Shown here piece after piece: positions 51,939-62,515 of a stretch of DNA of 64,000 nucleotides (positions are counted from its first letter, which is position 1; every line of letters begins with the position of its first letter). Both the position numbers and the translations under genes were made by a program. Under the pieces are notes generated by a model. That model was not told the origin of the DNA. It searched no databases and saw only the letters and a program-made list of their open reading frames with translations. The DNA is taken from the NCBI GenBank assembly GCA_001936135.1, contig CP012817.1, forward strand, positions 558,001 to 622,000, given 5' to 3'. The stretch is from Saccharomycopsis fibuligera x Saccharomycopsis cf. fibuligera (lineage: Eukaryota > Ascomycota > Saccharomycetes > Ascoideales > Saccharomycopsidaceae).

Positions 51939-54173
51939 ATGTCTGACGACTTCGAAGCTCAGGATGGCGTCTTCAAAGAGATTCTCTCGCATTTGGTCAA
52001 CCCGCGTCCAATGGTCAAGAGTTTGAGCAAGAAAAGAGTAAACATGCTCATAAAATACTATTTTGCTGATAATGATGAATTTCTCGCTAATTATTTGAAA
52101 TTCAGACAGGATTGGGTGCCCTTTAGATTCACTATTGATAGACAGATCATAAGCCAGCAACTTAAAGAGCATAGAAATAAAGAATTCCATTACAACTACA
52201 CCATTTTTGGACCAATTACTGACCACTACAACAATACAAACAAATATGAAGAGCTAACCAGTGAGGAATTCCAACATTCGACCAGGAAGAGACAACAAGA
52301 ACACCAACAAAGTGAAGATTCAAACCCCTCAGTCAAATTTAGACTAGATTTTGACAAAACCGTGCATAGCATGCCAGAAGACACCAGTACTAATATTTCC
52401 AGCGTTAATGAAGATAGTGTAAGAAACGCCACGATACTTAACGTCAATGGTATTATCACAAGTTTGGCTTGGCTCAATCAGGATCCATATCACTATGTCA
52501 GTCATGACAATTATTTGTGCGTCGCGGTTTATCCTAAGCATCCAGACCGGCAGTTCAAGTTCATTGACAGTGATCTTTCAATTTTCAAGTACGATTTCAG
52601 CAGTGATAAGGATGTCAACGATGGCGCGTGCTCCTTTATCAAAATTTTCAAGTATAACTCTCAAACGCAGAATACTGAGCCAGCATTTTTCTGGGCTTTC
52701 AATAGTTGGGGGCCAGTGCGAGAAATGAAATCAGTGCCGATTCTGAGTGCTGTAAAGGGAGTGAACACAGCTACAGGGGCAAATGGTAAGCAAAAAAATG
52801 ATCACAAAAGTAATAGCAGCAACCAAGACAAGCAACTCGGTCTACTTGGCGCATTGTTTGCTGACGGTGGGTTACGATTTTTGAACCTTGAAGCTAACGG
52901 GCCTCAATATGCCAAAATCAATGAGCCTGCCATTGAAATCAAATTAAAGGCACCTCATGTCATAACTTCTTTTGACTACATTGACTCAGAAACCGTCGTA
53001 GTTGCCACCGATACTGGCTATATTGCTGAATTTGATATCAACTACTCTCAACAAAGGCCAAAACCGGCTTACTTTGTGCCCAAACATGATTTATATATTC
53101 GCAAAATTCTAGTTCAGCCTGCAGTGCCCAATTTCTGTAACACGTTGATTTACACTTTCAGTCAAGATGGTCTTTCCAAAATCACTGATCGAGAAGATGT
53201 TTACGCCGCTAAACATTCTGGATCTGTTCGTCGTCTGGCATATATCAACAATGTGTTTGAAGTGATTCCTACACTATACGGCGTGGGTCAACCATACAAT
53301 AATCTTTCTCAGATTCATAACCCTAAAACCTGGGGTGCTACTGCAGTTCACTTGATGCGAAACTTAAACTTTACCCAAGTATTGTCCCTTGGAAGCTCAC
53401 ATTTGCATCCATTCACATTAGCGGGTGATAGCGCTGGAGAAGTGGTGATGTCAAACATTATTGATATGCCATCAGCTAATTTTCAACGTGGTGGAGCTCC
53501 AGTAAAACAGGTGGTGCTTTGGAGATTTGAGTATAATGACAATTTGCAAATGTATAAAATTGGTAGCCAATTTTCACTAAGGATGTTCCATCGGACCACA
53601 AAGGGAAAAGTTGGTGAACTTGGCGCCAAACGAGCAAATAATAGCAAAAGTGGCAAAGGTAAAGGCAAGGCAAAGGCTAAAGGCAAAGAAAAGAAAAGCA
53701 CTGACGCTACAACTGATATTGAAGAAAATGGTTCTGATGTCGCTCTGCAATCACCATTACTCAAGGAAAACATTAAAGGATATGAGGAGCTATATGATGA
53801 AGTAAATTTCGAGCCCACTAGATTCATTTTGTATCCACCAGAAGTCAGCATTAGTCATTTGAAATGGTGTGAAAATGTTGAAAGTTGTAACGTTTATGCT
53901 GCTAGTTTGCCATGTGATGTGGTGATAATTGATAAAATTGCAACAGTTGAAGGGATCAATGACGATGATGATGAGGTTGAGGGAAATGAGGAGGAGGGAA
54001 ACGAAAATGGCAATGAAAAACAGAAGGCAACTGGCAGAAAGAAACAGAATGTAAAGCAAAAGAAGAAGAATAGTGGGAATGGTGATGGTGGAGTTACATC
54101 GATAGAGGAGGATAATAGTAATAAGCCGGTAAGGGAAGAAGATAGTGATGAAGATTTTGCGATTGTTGAATAA
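51939..54173 (+). CDS. TFC6: RNA polymerase III factor TFIIIC subunit Tfc6-like (WD-repeat)
   Basis: A 744-residue protein resembling Tfc6, the TauB subunit of TFIIIC that helps bind the B-box of tRNA genes. A central WD40-like propeller is suggested by NVNGIITSLAWLNQDPYHYVSHDNYLCVAVYP, FFWAFNSWGPVREMKSVPI, GLLGALFADGGLRFLNL, VVVATDTGYIAEFDI and FTLAGDSAGEVVMSN. The N-terminal part is charged. A basic Lys/Gly/Ala-rich loop (GKGKGKAKAKGKEKK, near 570) and an acidic, Lys-rich C-terminus flank the last blades. The name rests on these patterns and length (yeast Tfc6 about 672 residues, from memory), so it is less sure than neighbours. Confidence 0.75.
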   Translation: MSDDFEAQDGVFKEILSHLVNPRPMVKSLSKKRVNMLIKYYFADNDEFLANYLKFRQDWVPFRFTIDRQIISQQLKEHRNKEFHYNYTIFGPITDHYNNTNKYEELTSEEFQHSTRKRQQEHQQSEDSNPSVKFRLDFDKTVHSMPEDTSTNISSVNEDSVRNATILNVNGIITSLAWLNQDPYHYVSHDNYLCVAVYPKHPDRQFKFIDSDLSIFKYDFSSDKDVNDGACSFIKIFKYNSQTQNTEPAFFWAFNSWGPVREMKSVPILSAVKGVNTATGANGKQKNDHKSNSSNQDKQLGLLGALFADGGLRFLNLEANGPQYAKINEPAIEIKLKAPHVITSFDYIDSETVVVATDTGYIAEFDINYSQQRPKPAYFVPKHDLYIRKILVQPAVPNFCNTLIYTFSQDGLSKITDREDVYAAKHSGSVRRLAYINNVFEVIPTLYGVGQPYNNLSQIHNPKTWGATAVHLMRNLNFTQVLSLGSSHLHPFTLAGDSAGEVVMSNIIDMPSANFQRGGAPVKQVVLWRFEYNDNLQMYKIGSQFSLRMFHRTTKGKVGELGAKRANNSKSGKGKGKAKAKGKEKKSTDATTDIEENGSDVALQSPLLKENIKGYEELYDEVNFEPTRFILYPPEVSISHLKWCENVESCNVYAASLPCDVVIIDKIATVEGINDDDDEVEGNEEEGNENGNEKQKATGRKKQNVKQKKKNSGNGDGGVTSIEEDNSNKPVREEDSDEDFAIVE

Positions 54174-54696
54174 ACTAGAGATGATGAATCAATTGAGAAA
54201 GAAGAGCTGGCAGTTGAAAAGGATAATAATGGGAAATTACCGGATACAAATCGGCAAGGTATATGAAGGCTTGCTTTTGTTGGTTTTTCAAAAAACCTTT
54301 GAGTATTCTATTCGAGAATAACTTGTCTGTAAATTTGTATAGTATTATTTTGATCTATTGAATCTTTTTTTTTTTTTTTTTTTGTTTTTTTTTTTAATTT
54401 TTTGAATTCCATCATACATAAAAAAAATCTGTAAGTTTTTCTTACTTTTGTAAGCATTTTTTTGAAAGGTTAAGTATTATATTATAGTTTGGAATACAAG
54501 GTCATTAAAAACTGCAGTGATTAGAACTAAACATGCAAATAAACGCGGACATCTAAAATCAAAAAATATGAGTTGAAAAGAAACAAAGTAATAAAATACA
54601 AAGAAAAATGTACTCCAAAAAACAAAGACATCACAATAATACCATAACGAAATACAAAAACTGTAAAATAAAAATGATCAAAAACATCAAACTTTA
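54174..54696. other. Convergent spacer between TFC6 and the p24 gene
   Basis: 523 bp, AT-rich, with a 19-base T tract (54365-54383). No gene is seen. Confidence 0.6.
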
Positions 54697-55341
54697 TTAT
54701 ACCACCTTCTCTTTGATGAAAAATGACTTCAAATGCTTCAATTGCCACAATCCAATTCCCACCAACACAAAGATCTGGAAAACTGTCCATTTCACCACTC
54801 TAGCATTGGTCTTCTCCGACTGATCTCTAAAGCTTGCTTCTCTTTCTCTAATATTGGCATGTTCCCGCTTAATATCATCAGTCTTACTATTCAATTCATT
54901 GACTTTATAAATCAACCAGCCTACCTCATCAGTCTTTTTGCTATCAATACTGTTACTTTTCCCAATAATAACATCCAAAAACACTCTGATTTTGGCATTT
55001 GGTTCTCTTTTGAATTTGGGAATAAAGCAAAATTTATGCTCGCCATTATCTAACGATGTGAATGTAAATTCATTCAAACTATGCAGCAGCTTTTGCTGTA
55101 CTACTCGGTGATCATTATCAAAGGTTTCATCCACCGTTAATTCAAATGATAAATCTGATGGCTTGACGAAATCTTGCTTGGTATCATCATATACCCCGGC
55201 ATCGAATTTGGCCACAACTAAAGTGTCTGAGGGCAATTCCTCAAAAAAGCAACGTTTTTCATTATGTTTGATGTAAAAATGCAATGATAATGCATGGCTG
55301 CAAAAAAGGGATAGTATCACTGCCAACGGTATGAGCTTCAT
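54697..55341 (-). CDS. p24-family (EMP24/GP25L/ERP) cargo receptor of ER-Golgi vesicles
   Basis: A 214-residue p24 protein. A signal peptide (about 1-19) precedes LHFYIKHNEKRCFFEELPSDTLVVAKF, the GOLD-domain start of alpha-type p24s (Erp1/Erp5/Erp6 in yeast). Two GOLD cysteines are present (in KRCFF and HKFCF). A coiled-coil stem follows (EVGWLIYKVNELNSKTDDIKREHANIREREASFRDQSEKTNARVVKW). One membrane helix (VFQIFVLVGIGLWQL) and a short tail HLKSFFIKEKVV with a phenylalanine pair (COPII) and lysines (COPI) complete it. p24s select GPI-anchored cargo. Which ERP is orthologous is unclear. Confidence 0.88.
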   Translation of the reverse strand: MKLIPLAVILSLFCSHALSLHFYIKHNEKRCFFEELPSDTLVVAKFDAGVYDDTKQDFVKPSDLSFELTVDETFDNDHRVVQQKLLHSLNEFTFTSLDNGEHKFCFIPKFKREPNAKIRVFLDVIIGKSNSIDSKKTDEVGWLIYKVNELNSKTDDIKREHANIREREASFRDQSEKTNARVVKWTVFQIFVLVGIGLWQLKHLKSFFIKEKVV

Positions 55342-55636
55342 GGTGGTAGTATTAAGTGGTTCCTGCTTTGAAGGATGGGGCTTTGCGGTTTATTGTGCCA
55401 GAGACGTTAATGTTTGGTGTTCTCTTCTGTTTTTTCATGTTTTTTGTTTTGATTCGAGCTTTACTTTTTTTCAGTGGTCTACACAGTGCGGTGATTATGT
55501 CAGCAGGGCATAATTTCTGGGTGCTGCATTGATACTGAAAATATTCCAGAGTAACTACGAGTTTAAAAGAAAAAAAACCAGCAAAATCATTTCGAAATGC
55601 AGTTCATTAGTAAAAAAAAGCGTCACATATACAGTT
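55342..55636. other. Short spacer between the p24 and RVS161 genes
   Basis: 295 bp, both flanking genes on the minus strand. It holds the promoter of the p24 gene and the 3' end of RVS161. Nothing of note. Confidence 0.55.
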
Positions 55637-56491
55637 TTAAATTAGTCCAGGATGCACTGAAGTGATGTTGAGCTGTTTCATCCTGGATAGCACATTATCG
55701 ATCTTCTCATCCAATTTTCCGTTGGCATAGTTGTGCCTTGAGTTTGTGCTGATATGATTTTGGATATTATTTAATTTGGAATAAGCCTGAGTGCAATATT
55801 TCAGTTGAGTCATTACAAATGCTTCGAATGAAGGGTCTAAGTAAGAGACTCGCAGATTCATTAATTGAGGTAGATCAGTTTTCAACTGGTTATTGATTTT
55901 CTCATAGTTATACTTGGAGTCTTGGTACTCTTTGTGAAGCTTGGTGAGTTTATCATGGTCCATATTGTTATCCTCGGTTTTTTCACTAATTCTCTTAACC
56001 TTTGCTTTCAAATGGTCGTAAGCTATTTTTTTGTGATCTCTTTTCCTTATGGCTTCATTGATGTCACTGAAATAGCCGCAAAATCTGGAGATGGGATCGA
56101 GTACGGCTTTTCTGTACGGGTCGTCAAGATCAGTAAGTAGGAAAAGATGCAAATGTTGCACTGCAGTGAAAAAATGGTCAAGCAGCTGAGGTCTGTCAAA
56201 CATAGTGGCATTGCTGGTGGCACTAACGCTGTCGCCTCCATCGCCACTCTGAGTATCATAAAAGGATAGTAATGTTTCAACGATTTCCAACTGAGAGCCA
56301 GAAACTTGCCGTAGCGAATCCAAGTAGCTTCTAGCCTGTTTCTGTAGTTTGAAAGTCTCTACTTCCAAGGCTTTGAATCTTTCCACTTGGTGGTCGTAGG
56401 CTGGGTCTGTAGTGGTTTCGATGTAGCCGGCCTTCATGAGCATCTGAGTGCCGGTGCGGTTAATGGCCTTCTTGAAGCCAGCCCAAGACAT
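55637..56491 (-). CDS. RVS161: BAR-domain amphiphysin-like protein
   Basis: A 284-residue N-BAR protein. Rvs161 pairs with Rvs167 to bend membrane and drive endocytic scission; it also acts in mating cell fusion. The N-terminal amphipathic segment MSWAGFKKAINRTGTQMLMK matches yeast MSWEGFKKAINRAG. Conserved helices include SYLDSLRQVSGSQ, VLDPISRFCGYFSDINEAIRKRDHKKIAYDHLKAKVKRI, KINNQLKTDLPQLMNLRVSYLDPSFEAF and SRHNYANGKLDEKI. As in Rvs161 there is no SH3 domain. It is about 20 residues longer than the yeast protein through an insertion (GDGGDSVSATSNATMF). Four 22-bp tandem repeats directly precede the ATG. Confidence 0.94.
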   Translation of the reverse strand: MSWAGFKKAINRTGTQMLMKAGYIETTTDPAYDHQVERFKALEVETFKLQKQARSYLDSLRQVSGSQLEIVETLLSFYDTQSGDGGDSVSATSNATMFDRPQLLDHFFTAVQHLHLFLLTDLDDPYRKAVLDPISRFCGYFSDINEAIRKRDHKKIAYDHLKAKVKRISEKTEDNNMDHDKLTKLHKEYQDSKYNYEKINNQLKTDLPQLMNLRVSYLDPSFEAFVMTQLKYCTQAYSKLNNIQNHISTNSRHNYANGKLDEKIDNVLSRMKQLNITSVHPGLI

Positions 56492-57471
56492 GGTTGATGT
56501 TTGTTGCTTTTGGTGTTGATGTTTGTTGCTTTTGGCGTTGACGTTTGTTGCCTTTGGTGTTTATGTTTGTTGCTTTCATTTTGAATGTGTTTATCTGGAA
56601 ACAGTTGACCAAAGGGCCCTGTTCCAGGAGATATATATAAACTTGCTTCCCTCTTGTGCTCCACAAAACAGTTGTTTCCGTGGCTGATGCATGCAATGTT
56701 GGCTGCTTTCAGTGTGGCTGGTGCTACCCGTTACATTTATTTCCTCAAGCCGTTGCAGCGGTGTTTCAGCCACACCCTCCACCATAGTCAACTAGTTAAC
56801 CGAAATTACATAATATATAGCACTAACTACACCGACAAACAGACTAAGAGTGACAGGTCGTGGTGATGGGTACCAAATGCCGTTAGAGGAACACCCACCC
56901 CAGACTCTTAGTAATACGGCTGTAGCAGTAAACAGCTATTATCCGATGCCGATGGCAAACGGGGCTTGGGAGGTCATTCAGTAGTGTACTGTAGTAGGAT
57001 ATACCGTAGTAGAGCCAACTTGTCGGCGATGGCGGGCATTGCCCGGGGTCCACTGTTCTGGAGCAAGCCTTTTTTTTTTTTTTTTTTTTATTATTTTTAC
57101 TTAAATTTTCCTTTCTAGGTTTTTCTTTCTCTCGTACTTGAATGCCATACTATTTCTATAAAAAATTACTTTCAAACCTTTCAGTTGTCTATCTCATCTC
57201 ATTTCAAATTAAATCAAAACAAACCAAATCAATAAACTCCCCTCATATTCGCACCTCGTTCTTTCTCCTTCGAGTTTCACAACTGCCATCACCTTTTGCA
57301 CAGTTTTGTATTCGGTTTTTCTTTGTCCCGTCCTACATCGCATCCACACTCAGAATAGCAACCCATAATTTTACATCGCATCGAATCATCGTATCGAATT
57401 TATTATCATTTTTTACTGTTATCGCTACATTTCAAACATCATATACACACTGACTATTAAACACAGTCGCA
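56492..57471. promoter_or_regulatory. Divergent spacer between RVS161 and the CYSTM gene
   Basis: 980 bp. It has the 22-bp repeat array (56493-56577), some GTAGTA-type repeats (about 56981-57012), and a 20-base T tract (57070-57089) upstream of the CYSTM gene. No gene is seen. Confidence 0.6.
56493..56577. repeat. 22-bp tandem repeat in the RVS161 leader
   Basis: Unit starts at 56493, 56515, 56537 and 56559 begin GTTGATGTTTGTTGC with few changes; the fourth is shortened. On the RVS161 sense strand this is an ACA/CAA-rich, G-poor leader reading up to one base before the ATG. Confidence 0.9.
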
Positions 57472-57846
57472 ATGTCTGAAAAATACAATCACCCACCTGC
57501 GCCCCCAGCCGGTACCGGTTCCGCTAACGACTTCTACAACTCTGCTCCTCAGCAGCAATATCAACAACCTCCCCCACAGCAAGCATACTACAACCAGGGC
57601 CCTGATGCTTCTGGCGAGAGAGGCATCTTTGGTGGCGGCCACAATGGCGGTTATCAGCAGCAACCATACTATGGCCAGCAACAAGGTTACGGTCAGCAAC
57701 CGTACTATGGCCAACAACAGCCATACTATGGCCAACAGCCGGTCTATGTTCAACAAAAGCCTCAGAGCAGTGGCGGCGGTGATACTTGTCTTGCAGCTAT
57801 GCTTGCCACTTGTGCTGCTTGCTGCTGTTTAGACATGATGTTTTAA
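57472..57846 (+). CDS. CYSTM-family small tail-anchored protein
   Basis: A 124-residue protein with a Pro/Gln/Tyr/Gly-rich N-terminal part containing repeated PYYGQQ units, and a C-terminal cysteine-rich membrane module: GGGDTCLAAMLATCAACCCLDMMF, residues 101-124. This is the CYSTM layout found in yeast YDL012C, YBR016W and relatives, which are linked to stress tolerance and plasma-membrane association. The ATG is the first in frame. Codon use is typical of expressed genes. The exact orthologue is unclear. Confidence 0.85.
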   Translation: MSEKYNHPPAPPAGTGSANDFYNSAPQQQYQQPPPQQAYYNQGPDASGERGIFGGGHNGGYQQQPYYGQQQGYGQQPYYGQQQPYYGQQPVYVQQKPQSSGGGDTCLAAMLATCAACCCLDMMF

Positions 57847-58560
57847 ATGATTTGATTAAAAAAATTACGCTTTTTAAAGTGTACACAACAAGCACTGCTC
57901 ATATTTAGGGTTTTTTTTGGCTGCTTGAGACAACAGTTTTGCTTGTCGTGTTTCGCCTTATTCGGCTTGTATTGTTTTTCATTTGGTTTTATTTCACGCT
58001 TCTTAAAATAATGAGTGTATTTTTTTTTTATATATTTTGCAACTTGGTTCCTTCTTTTCCCTTTTTGCAATTTCTATACAGTTCTTTTTTTTTTTTGGAG
58101 TTTCCTATCGAGATTACCATTTGACTTCACTTACTTCCGCTAACTCTTAGGTTTTTCACACTATTCTATCTACATTTTTTAATATAGTTCACTTTGTTTT
58201 GAATTTTGCTAGTAGCAGTCTTGAAACAATCATTTTGTACCTATCATTTATAACTTGTCAACATAAATATCACCACATTGTTAAACTTATCACGCAGTCC
58301 AATCAGCCATGCGCAAGATGGACTATTTGTTTGTATGTCTTACAAGAGATACATCATGGTTTTTCAATGATAGGTCCAGCTAAGTGTGCTTTTAACAGCT
58401 ATAAGATACAGTCTCTAGTATTGATATTAAAAACATATCCCCGCTGGAATGTCTCAGGTGTAATTAGCAAAAAAAGCGTTATTTTATATTTTGCTTGCAT
58501 TTTGCAAGTTGCAAAATTCTGGAGCTTTGACATGCAGGTTGCGCAGCATTGAGAGGAGTA

Positions 58561-58599
<39 letters not shown>

Positions 58600-60203
58600 A
58601 CACAAAGACAATTTTTAAAAATAACAGATCAAAACAAGACAAAAGTACCACCTTTTACGAGTCAAAAAAAAAAAAAAAAAAAAAAAGAATATTCATAGTA
58701 ACACCTCATATTTATGGGTTTTTACTTGTGGATTGGAGGTTGTTGTTTGAGGGCAAGTGAGAAACAAATGTCTTTCCATCTAGGCCTCGAGACATATGTT
58801 GCCCATTTTGCTCAAAATTTCTAGACATGATGGACAAAAGATAAACAATTATTGTCAAACCGGGAGTCATTGCACTTAATTTTAAGAAATCTTTGGAAAC
58901 AATTTACGAAACCTCTTTAGAAGTCACCAACTGTACTAATTAGCAGTGAAGTTACCGTTGTAAACAGTTACTTCAAACATGTGGCTGCGGTAATTGAAGA
59001 GTTGATCAAGGTGGCACTTTAATGAGACGGTCAAAATCCTGAGACTTTTTTCATACATGAAACTTGGTGATTTCATGATAAAGTAGCTAACAGTGGATTA
59101 CTATTTTGCTACTGTATAAAGTAACATAAAAATGTAATCATTTCCATGACTACAACAAGCGAATCAAGTTGCTGCTATTTATAAAATTTCGCCAATTTAT
59201 TCTAGATATTTGGCTGAAATGCAATGAGACTACCGCATTACTAAGTAAAACCTTTGATCGGTCACACAAAAGCTGTGAACAAAAACTCAGTTTCTTAGAT
59301 TTCATCAGTTTATCCTGCTGTAGTGCTCTTGGTTAGAAGATGATGAGAATCGAATACAATGGTCCTATGAAATTTTGAATCGTTGACCATCGTTCACTTA
59401 CTAATCATCATCCTTTGACCTCAAATTCCTAAAACCGATGCACATGTTGACAGGTCGAACTTCCCCATAATTCAAAAGCTTTCTTATAAGAGGCACTTAT
59501 ATCCGGGTAATCAACTAGCCTATAAGACAATAGTGGCGTTTTTTTTACCCGCCTCTTAGGCTCCGAGAAAGGCTCATCGGAACTCCTGTAGCCAATCACA
59601 AACTCGGCATTACATAATCCGTCCCACCCGTAAAAACTCTTAGTGGTTGCTTGTGCGCAGCTTCTGCGGTTGCAGGACCCATCTAGAAGGCCTGCACCAC
59701 GGTAATTCCTTTGTCCGAGGCAAGTCCGGGGCCGGTGCCAGCCCCGGATTTCGAAGGCTGATATATAGTGGCAATAGTTTAAGCGCTCTCTGGGCCCTCA
59801 ACGAACTACCATGGGCAAAGCAGTAACAAAAAAAATACAAGTTAATGGATGGCGTTTCTTGCTTTTTTTTTTTTTTTTTTTTTTTTTATTATTATAGGTT
59901 GTAATAAAATATTATTTGAGTGAAACGTTTTGAAAACGAAATAGAACAAGTCACTTAATTGGTACTTTTTCTGCTTCATATTATATAATCCCGTTTGGAA
60001 TTCCGCTTCTTCATTTCATTGGTTTTCCGCATCAATTAGTTTTTCTCCATATCAACCTGATATCATCGGTACTCTCTATTGTTGGCAAAGCTGATAGGAA
60101 AGAAGAAAAAAAATAAAATTTCTTTAGACTTTCCCTCCGATATACTACCTACACACACAAAGTAGAAACACTTCACAGTATACCATTACCTATTCCCGCC
60201 AAA
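57847..60203. other. 2.36-kb spacer between the CYSTM gene and KGD2
   Basis: AT-rich, with two A tracts (58562-58598, 58664-58686) and a T tract (59863-59887). A GC-rich stretch (about 59530-59810) contains a perfect 8-bp hairpin (59725-59748). CCAAT at 59592-59596 and its reverse complement ATTGG at 60018-60022 could be HAP2/3/4/5 sites for KGD2. No gene is called. Confidence 0.55.
60018..60022 (-). promoter_or_regulatory. Candidate HAP complex CCAAT box upstream of KGD2
   Basis: ATTGG in the context TTTCATTGGTTTTCC, 182 bp before the KGD2 ATG; another CCAAT is at 59592. TCA-cycle genes such as KGD2 are known HAP targets in yeast. A five-base match is weak alone. Confidence 0.4.
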
Positions 60204-61607
60204 ATGTTTGCTAGAAATTCTCGCACTGTTTCCAAGGGCGTTTCCAGAGCCTTGTTATCATCATCGATCAAAACTGCCAAATATGGATCAGCCACTAGAT
60301 GTTTTTCCTCTATTGTGAATAATAGCAAGCTTTACAGTCAAAGCCAAAGCAGCTATAAACCAACTACTGCTGCTTTCTCTGTTGCTTCAACTTTAGCCAA
60401 AAGACAATTCCACTTGTCTATTCCAGCCTTTGATGAACAAATTGTCAAAGTCCCAGACATGGCTGAATCTATCACCGAAGGTTCTTTGAAAGAGTACACT
60501 AGAAAAGTCGGTGAATACATTAAGCAAGATGAAACCATTGCCACCATTGAAACTGATAAGATTGATGTCGAAGTTAACTCTCCAGTTTCCGGTTACGTTA
60601 GGGAATTATTCTTTGGTGAAGATGACACTGTGAATGTTGGGGACAACTTGTTGAAGATTGAACCAGCTGACCCTCCAGCTGATGGTGGTGCTGCCGCCGC
60701 TGCTCCAAAGGAAGAAGCTGCTCCAAAGAAGGAAGAGCCAAAGAAAGAAGAAGCTCCAAAGAAAGAAGAAGCTCCAAAGCAACAGGAAGCTCCAAAACAA
60801 CAAGAAGCTCCAAAGAAAGAAGAGCCAAAACCAGCTGTTTCTAAAAAGGAAGATTCCAAGCCAGCTGCTACCTCTAGTGAAAGCAGTGGTAAATCATTCA
60901 CTGGCTTCAGCAGAGATGAGCACAGAGTTAAGATGAACAGAATGAGATTGAGAATTGCTGAAAGATTAAAGGAATCCCAAAACACCGCTGCCTCTTTAAC
61001 CACATTCAACGAAGTGGATATGAGTGCTGTTATGGCCTTACGTAAGAAGTACAAGGACGAAATTATCAAGAGTAAAGGTATCAAGTTCGGTTTCATGGGT
61101 CTTTTCAGTAAAGCTTCCACTTTGGCCATGAAAGAGATTCCAGCTGTTAACACTGCTATTGAAGGTCCAGATATGGTTTTCCGTGATTACGTTGACATTT
61201 CTGTTGCTGTTGCCACTCCAAAGGGTTTGGTTACTCCTGTGGTTAGAAACGCCGAATCCTTGTCAGTTTTGGATATTGAACAAGAAATCAGCAACTTGGG
61301 TAAGAAAGCCAGGGACAACAAATTGACTTTGGAAGACATGACTGGTGGTACTTTCACCATTTCTAATGGTGGTGTCTTTGGTTCTTTGTATGGTACTCCA
61401 ATTATTAATATGCCTCAATCTGCTGTTTTGGGCTTGCACGGAGTTAAGGAAAGACCAGTTGCTGTTAACGGACAAGTTGTTATTAGACCAATGATGTACT
61501 TAGCCTTGACTTATGACCACAGAGTGTTAGACGGTAGAGAAGCCGTTACTTTCTTGAAGACTGTTAAAGAATTGATTGAAGACCCAGGCAAGATGTTGTT
61601 GGCTTGA
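60204..61607 (+). CDS. KGD2: Dihydrolipoyl transsuccinylase, E2 of alpha-ketoglutarate dehydrogenase
   Basis: A 467-residue mitochondrial TCA-cycle enzyme. A Ser/Arg-rich targeting sequence (about 1-75, cleavage possibly near KRQFHLS) precedes one lipoyl domain, [15 protein letters not shown] to LLKIEP, with the lipoyl lysine at 119 in [10 protein letters not shown] linker of repeated Ala-Pro-Lys-Lys-Glu-Glu units (about 160-220) follows. The catalytic domain (about 235-467) holds [58 protein letters not shown] and the active-site [12 protein letters not shown] (H439, D443). No peripheral-subunit-binding domain is seen, as expected for fungal and animal succinyltransferases. It has no in-frame CTG codon. 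Confidence 0.97.
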   Translation: MFARNSRTVSKGVSRALLSSSIKTAKYGSATRCFSSIVNNSKLYSQSQSSYKPTTAAFSVASTLAKRQFHLSIPAFDEQIVKVPDMAESITEGSLKEYTRKVGEYIKQDETIATIETDKIDVEVNSPVSGYVRELFFGEDDTVNVGDNLLKIEPADPPADGGAAAAAPKEEAAPKKEEPKKEEAPKKEEAPKQQEAPKQQEAPKKEEPKPAVSKKEDSKPAATSSESSGKSFTGFSRDEHRVKMNRMRLRIAERLKESQNTAASLTTFNEVDMSAVMALRKKYKDEIIKSKGIKFGFMGLFSKASTLAMKEIPAVNTAIEGPDMVFRDYVDISVAVATPKGLVTPVVRNAESLSVLDIEQEISNLGKKARDNKLTLEDMTGGTFTISNGGVFGSLYGTPIINMPQSAVLGLHGVKERPVAVNGQVVIRPMMYLALTYDHRVLDGREAVTFLKTVKELIEDPGKMLLA

Positions 61608-62094
61608 GCTGATGTTTGATGTTTAAGTATTGTTTACTATCATTTACATATATATAATCTAGTTTATTATTAATTATTCCTTTTTTATCTTTTATTTTAC
61701 TGCCCTCTCTCAAGAGCTCTCACCTTTTACATTTGAAATTTATCATCGCTTCACAAACTCTGCACTAGCCTCCTCATCATTTTCTTTCTAACTACATTTG
61801 GTATCACATAAATGAAATTCAGTTAAAGGAGAAGTAGTCTCACGTATCAAAATTGCTTGGTGCACTAGGTGCTTATCTAAATTTTTCTGTCAAGAAACGA
61901 TTAGAATGCGCGTTATCTATGGTATAAGCTCATAAATTTTGTATAAAAAAAAATCAAAGAAATTACATACAGATTACAGTCATATAGTATATATTTAATT
62001 TAGGACAAAGCAAAAAAAGACAGCCCAGGGAAAGACGTAAGAATATCTTTCACCCTAGCAACAGCCCCTCTATCTTTAATACAGGGGAAATCAC
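61608..62094. other. Spacer between KGD2 and the tRNA gene
   Basis: About 490 bp of 3' flanking DNA of KGD2. Nothing of note is seen. Confidence 0.6.
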
Positions 62095-62100
62095 AAAAAA
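62095..62100 (-). terminator. RNA polymerase III terminator of tRNA-Thr
   Basis: Six T on the minus strand, five bases after the tRNA discriminator base. Confidence 0.85.
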
Positions 62101-62105
62101 GGAAG

Positions 62106-62178
62106 TGCCCTCACTCAGATTCGAACTGAGGATCGCTACATTACTAGTGTAGCGCCTTACCAACTTGGCCATAAGGGC
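62106..62178 (-). tRNA. tRNA-Thr (anticodon AGT)
   Basis: A 73-nt cloverleaf with no intron. The acceptor stem GCCCTTA pairs with TGAGGGC (one G-T wobble) and has discriminator A. The D arm is GCC...GGC, the anticodon arm CTACA-CTAGTAA-TGTAG, and the T arm CTCAG-TTCGAAT-CTGAG. Anticodon AGT (read as inosine) decodes ACT/ACC threonine codons. A T6 terminator follows. A solo LTR begins 12 bp upstream. Confidence 0.97.
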
Positions 62179-62190
62179 AACTGATGTCAG

Positions 62191-62515
62191 TGTTACAAAT
62201 CAGTTCAGGATAACTTTTGATAAAGTTAACTCTTAGACTGGTAGTTCTTGGCTACAGTTAGACCCTGGCACCAGGTGACGCCTGGTTACAAACCTCCTAA
62301 CAATAACTATATGAGAAGCTAGGTTCGCCATTATAACTATTATGTATTCTATATAGAATAACAGCAAGCGAAGTTATCTTCCTTTCATTACAATATATTT
62401 ATCTTCTTTATTTTATCTAGAGCATTACCTCTCTTCCTAGTCGATCCTAGAAACAACTATGAATCCAGAAACCTTTTCACGTCTTAATTCAGACCCTACG
62501 ACCCCATCTCTTACA
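62191..62515. mobile_element. Solo LTR of an LTR retrotransposon, upstream of tRNA-Thr
   Basis: A 325-bp segment begins TGTTACAAAT and ends ATCTCTTACA, the TG...CA termini of LTRs. It is bounded on both sides by the same five bases GTCAG (62186-62190 and 62516-62520), a target-site duplication. It lies 12 bp upstream of the tRNA gene, where Ty1- and Ty3-type elements insert. There is no internal coding region, so it is a fossil left by recombination between two LTRs. The intact duplication suggests it is fairly young. The family (Ty1/copia or Ty3) cannot be decided from this copy; the position near the Pol III start favours a Ty3-like habit. Confidence 0.87.

Noticed and set aside
59690-59720. 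GGTAATTCCT upstream of KGD2, recalling the start of yeast RNase P RNA
   Set aside because: Only ten bases agree and none of the conserved RNase P core elements were found around it.
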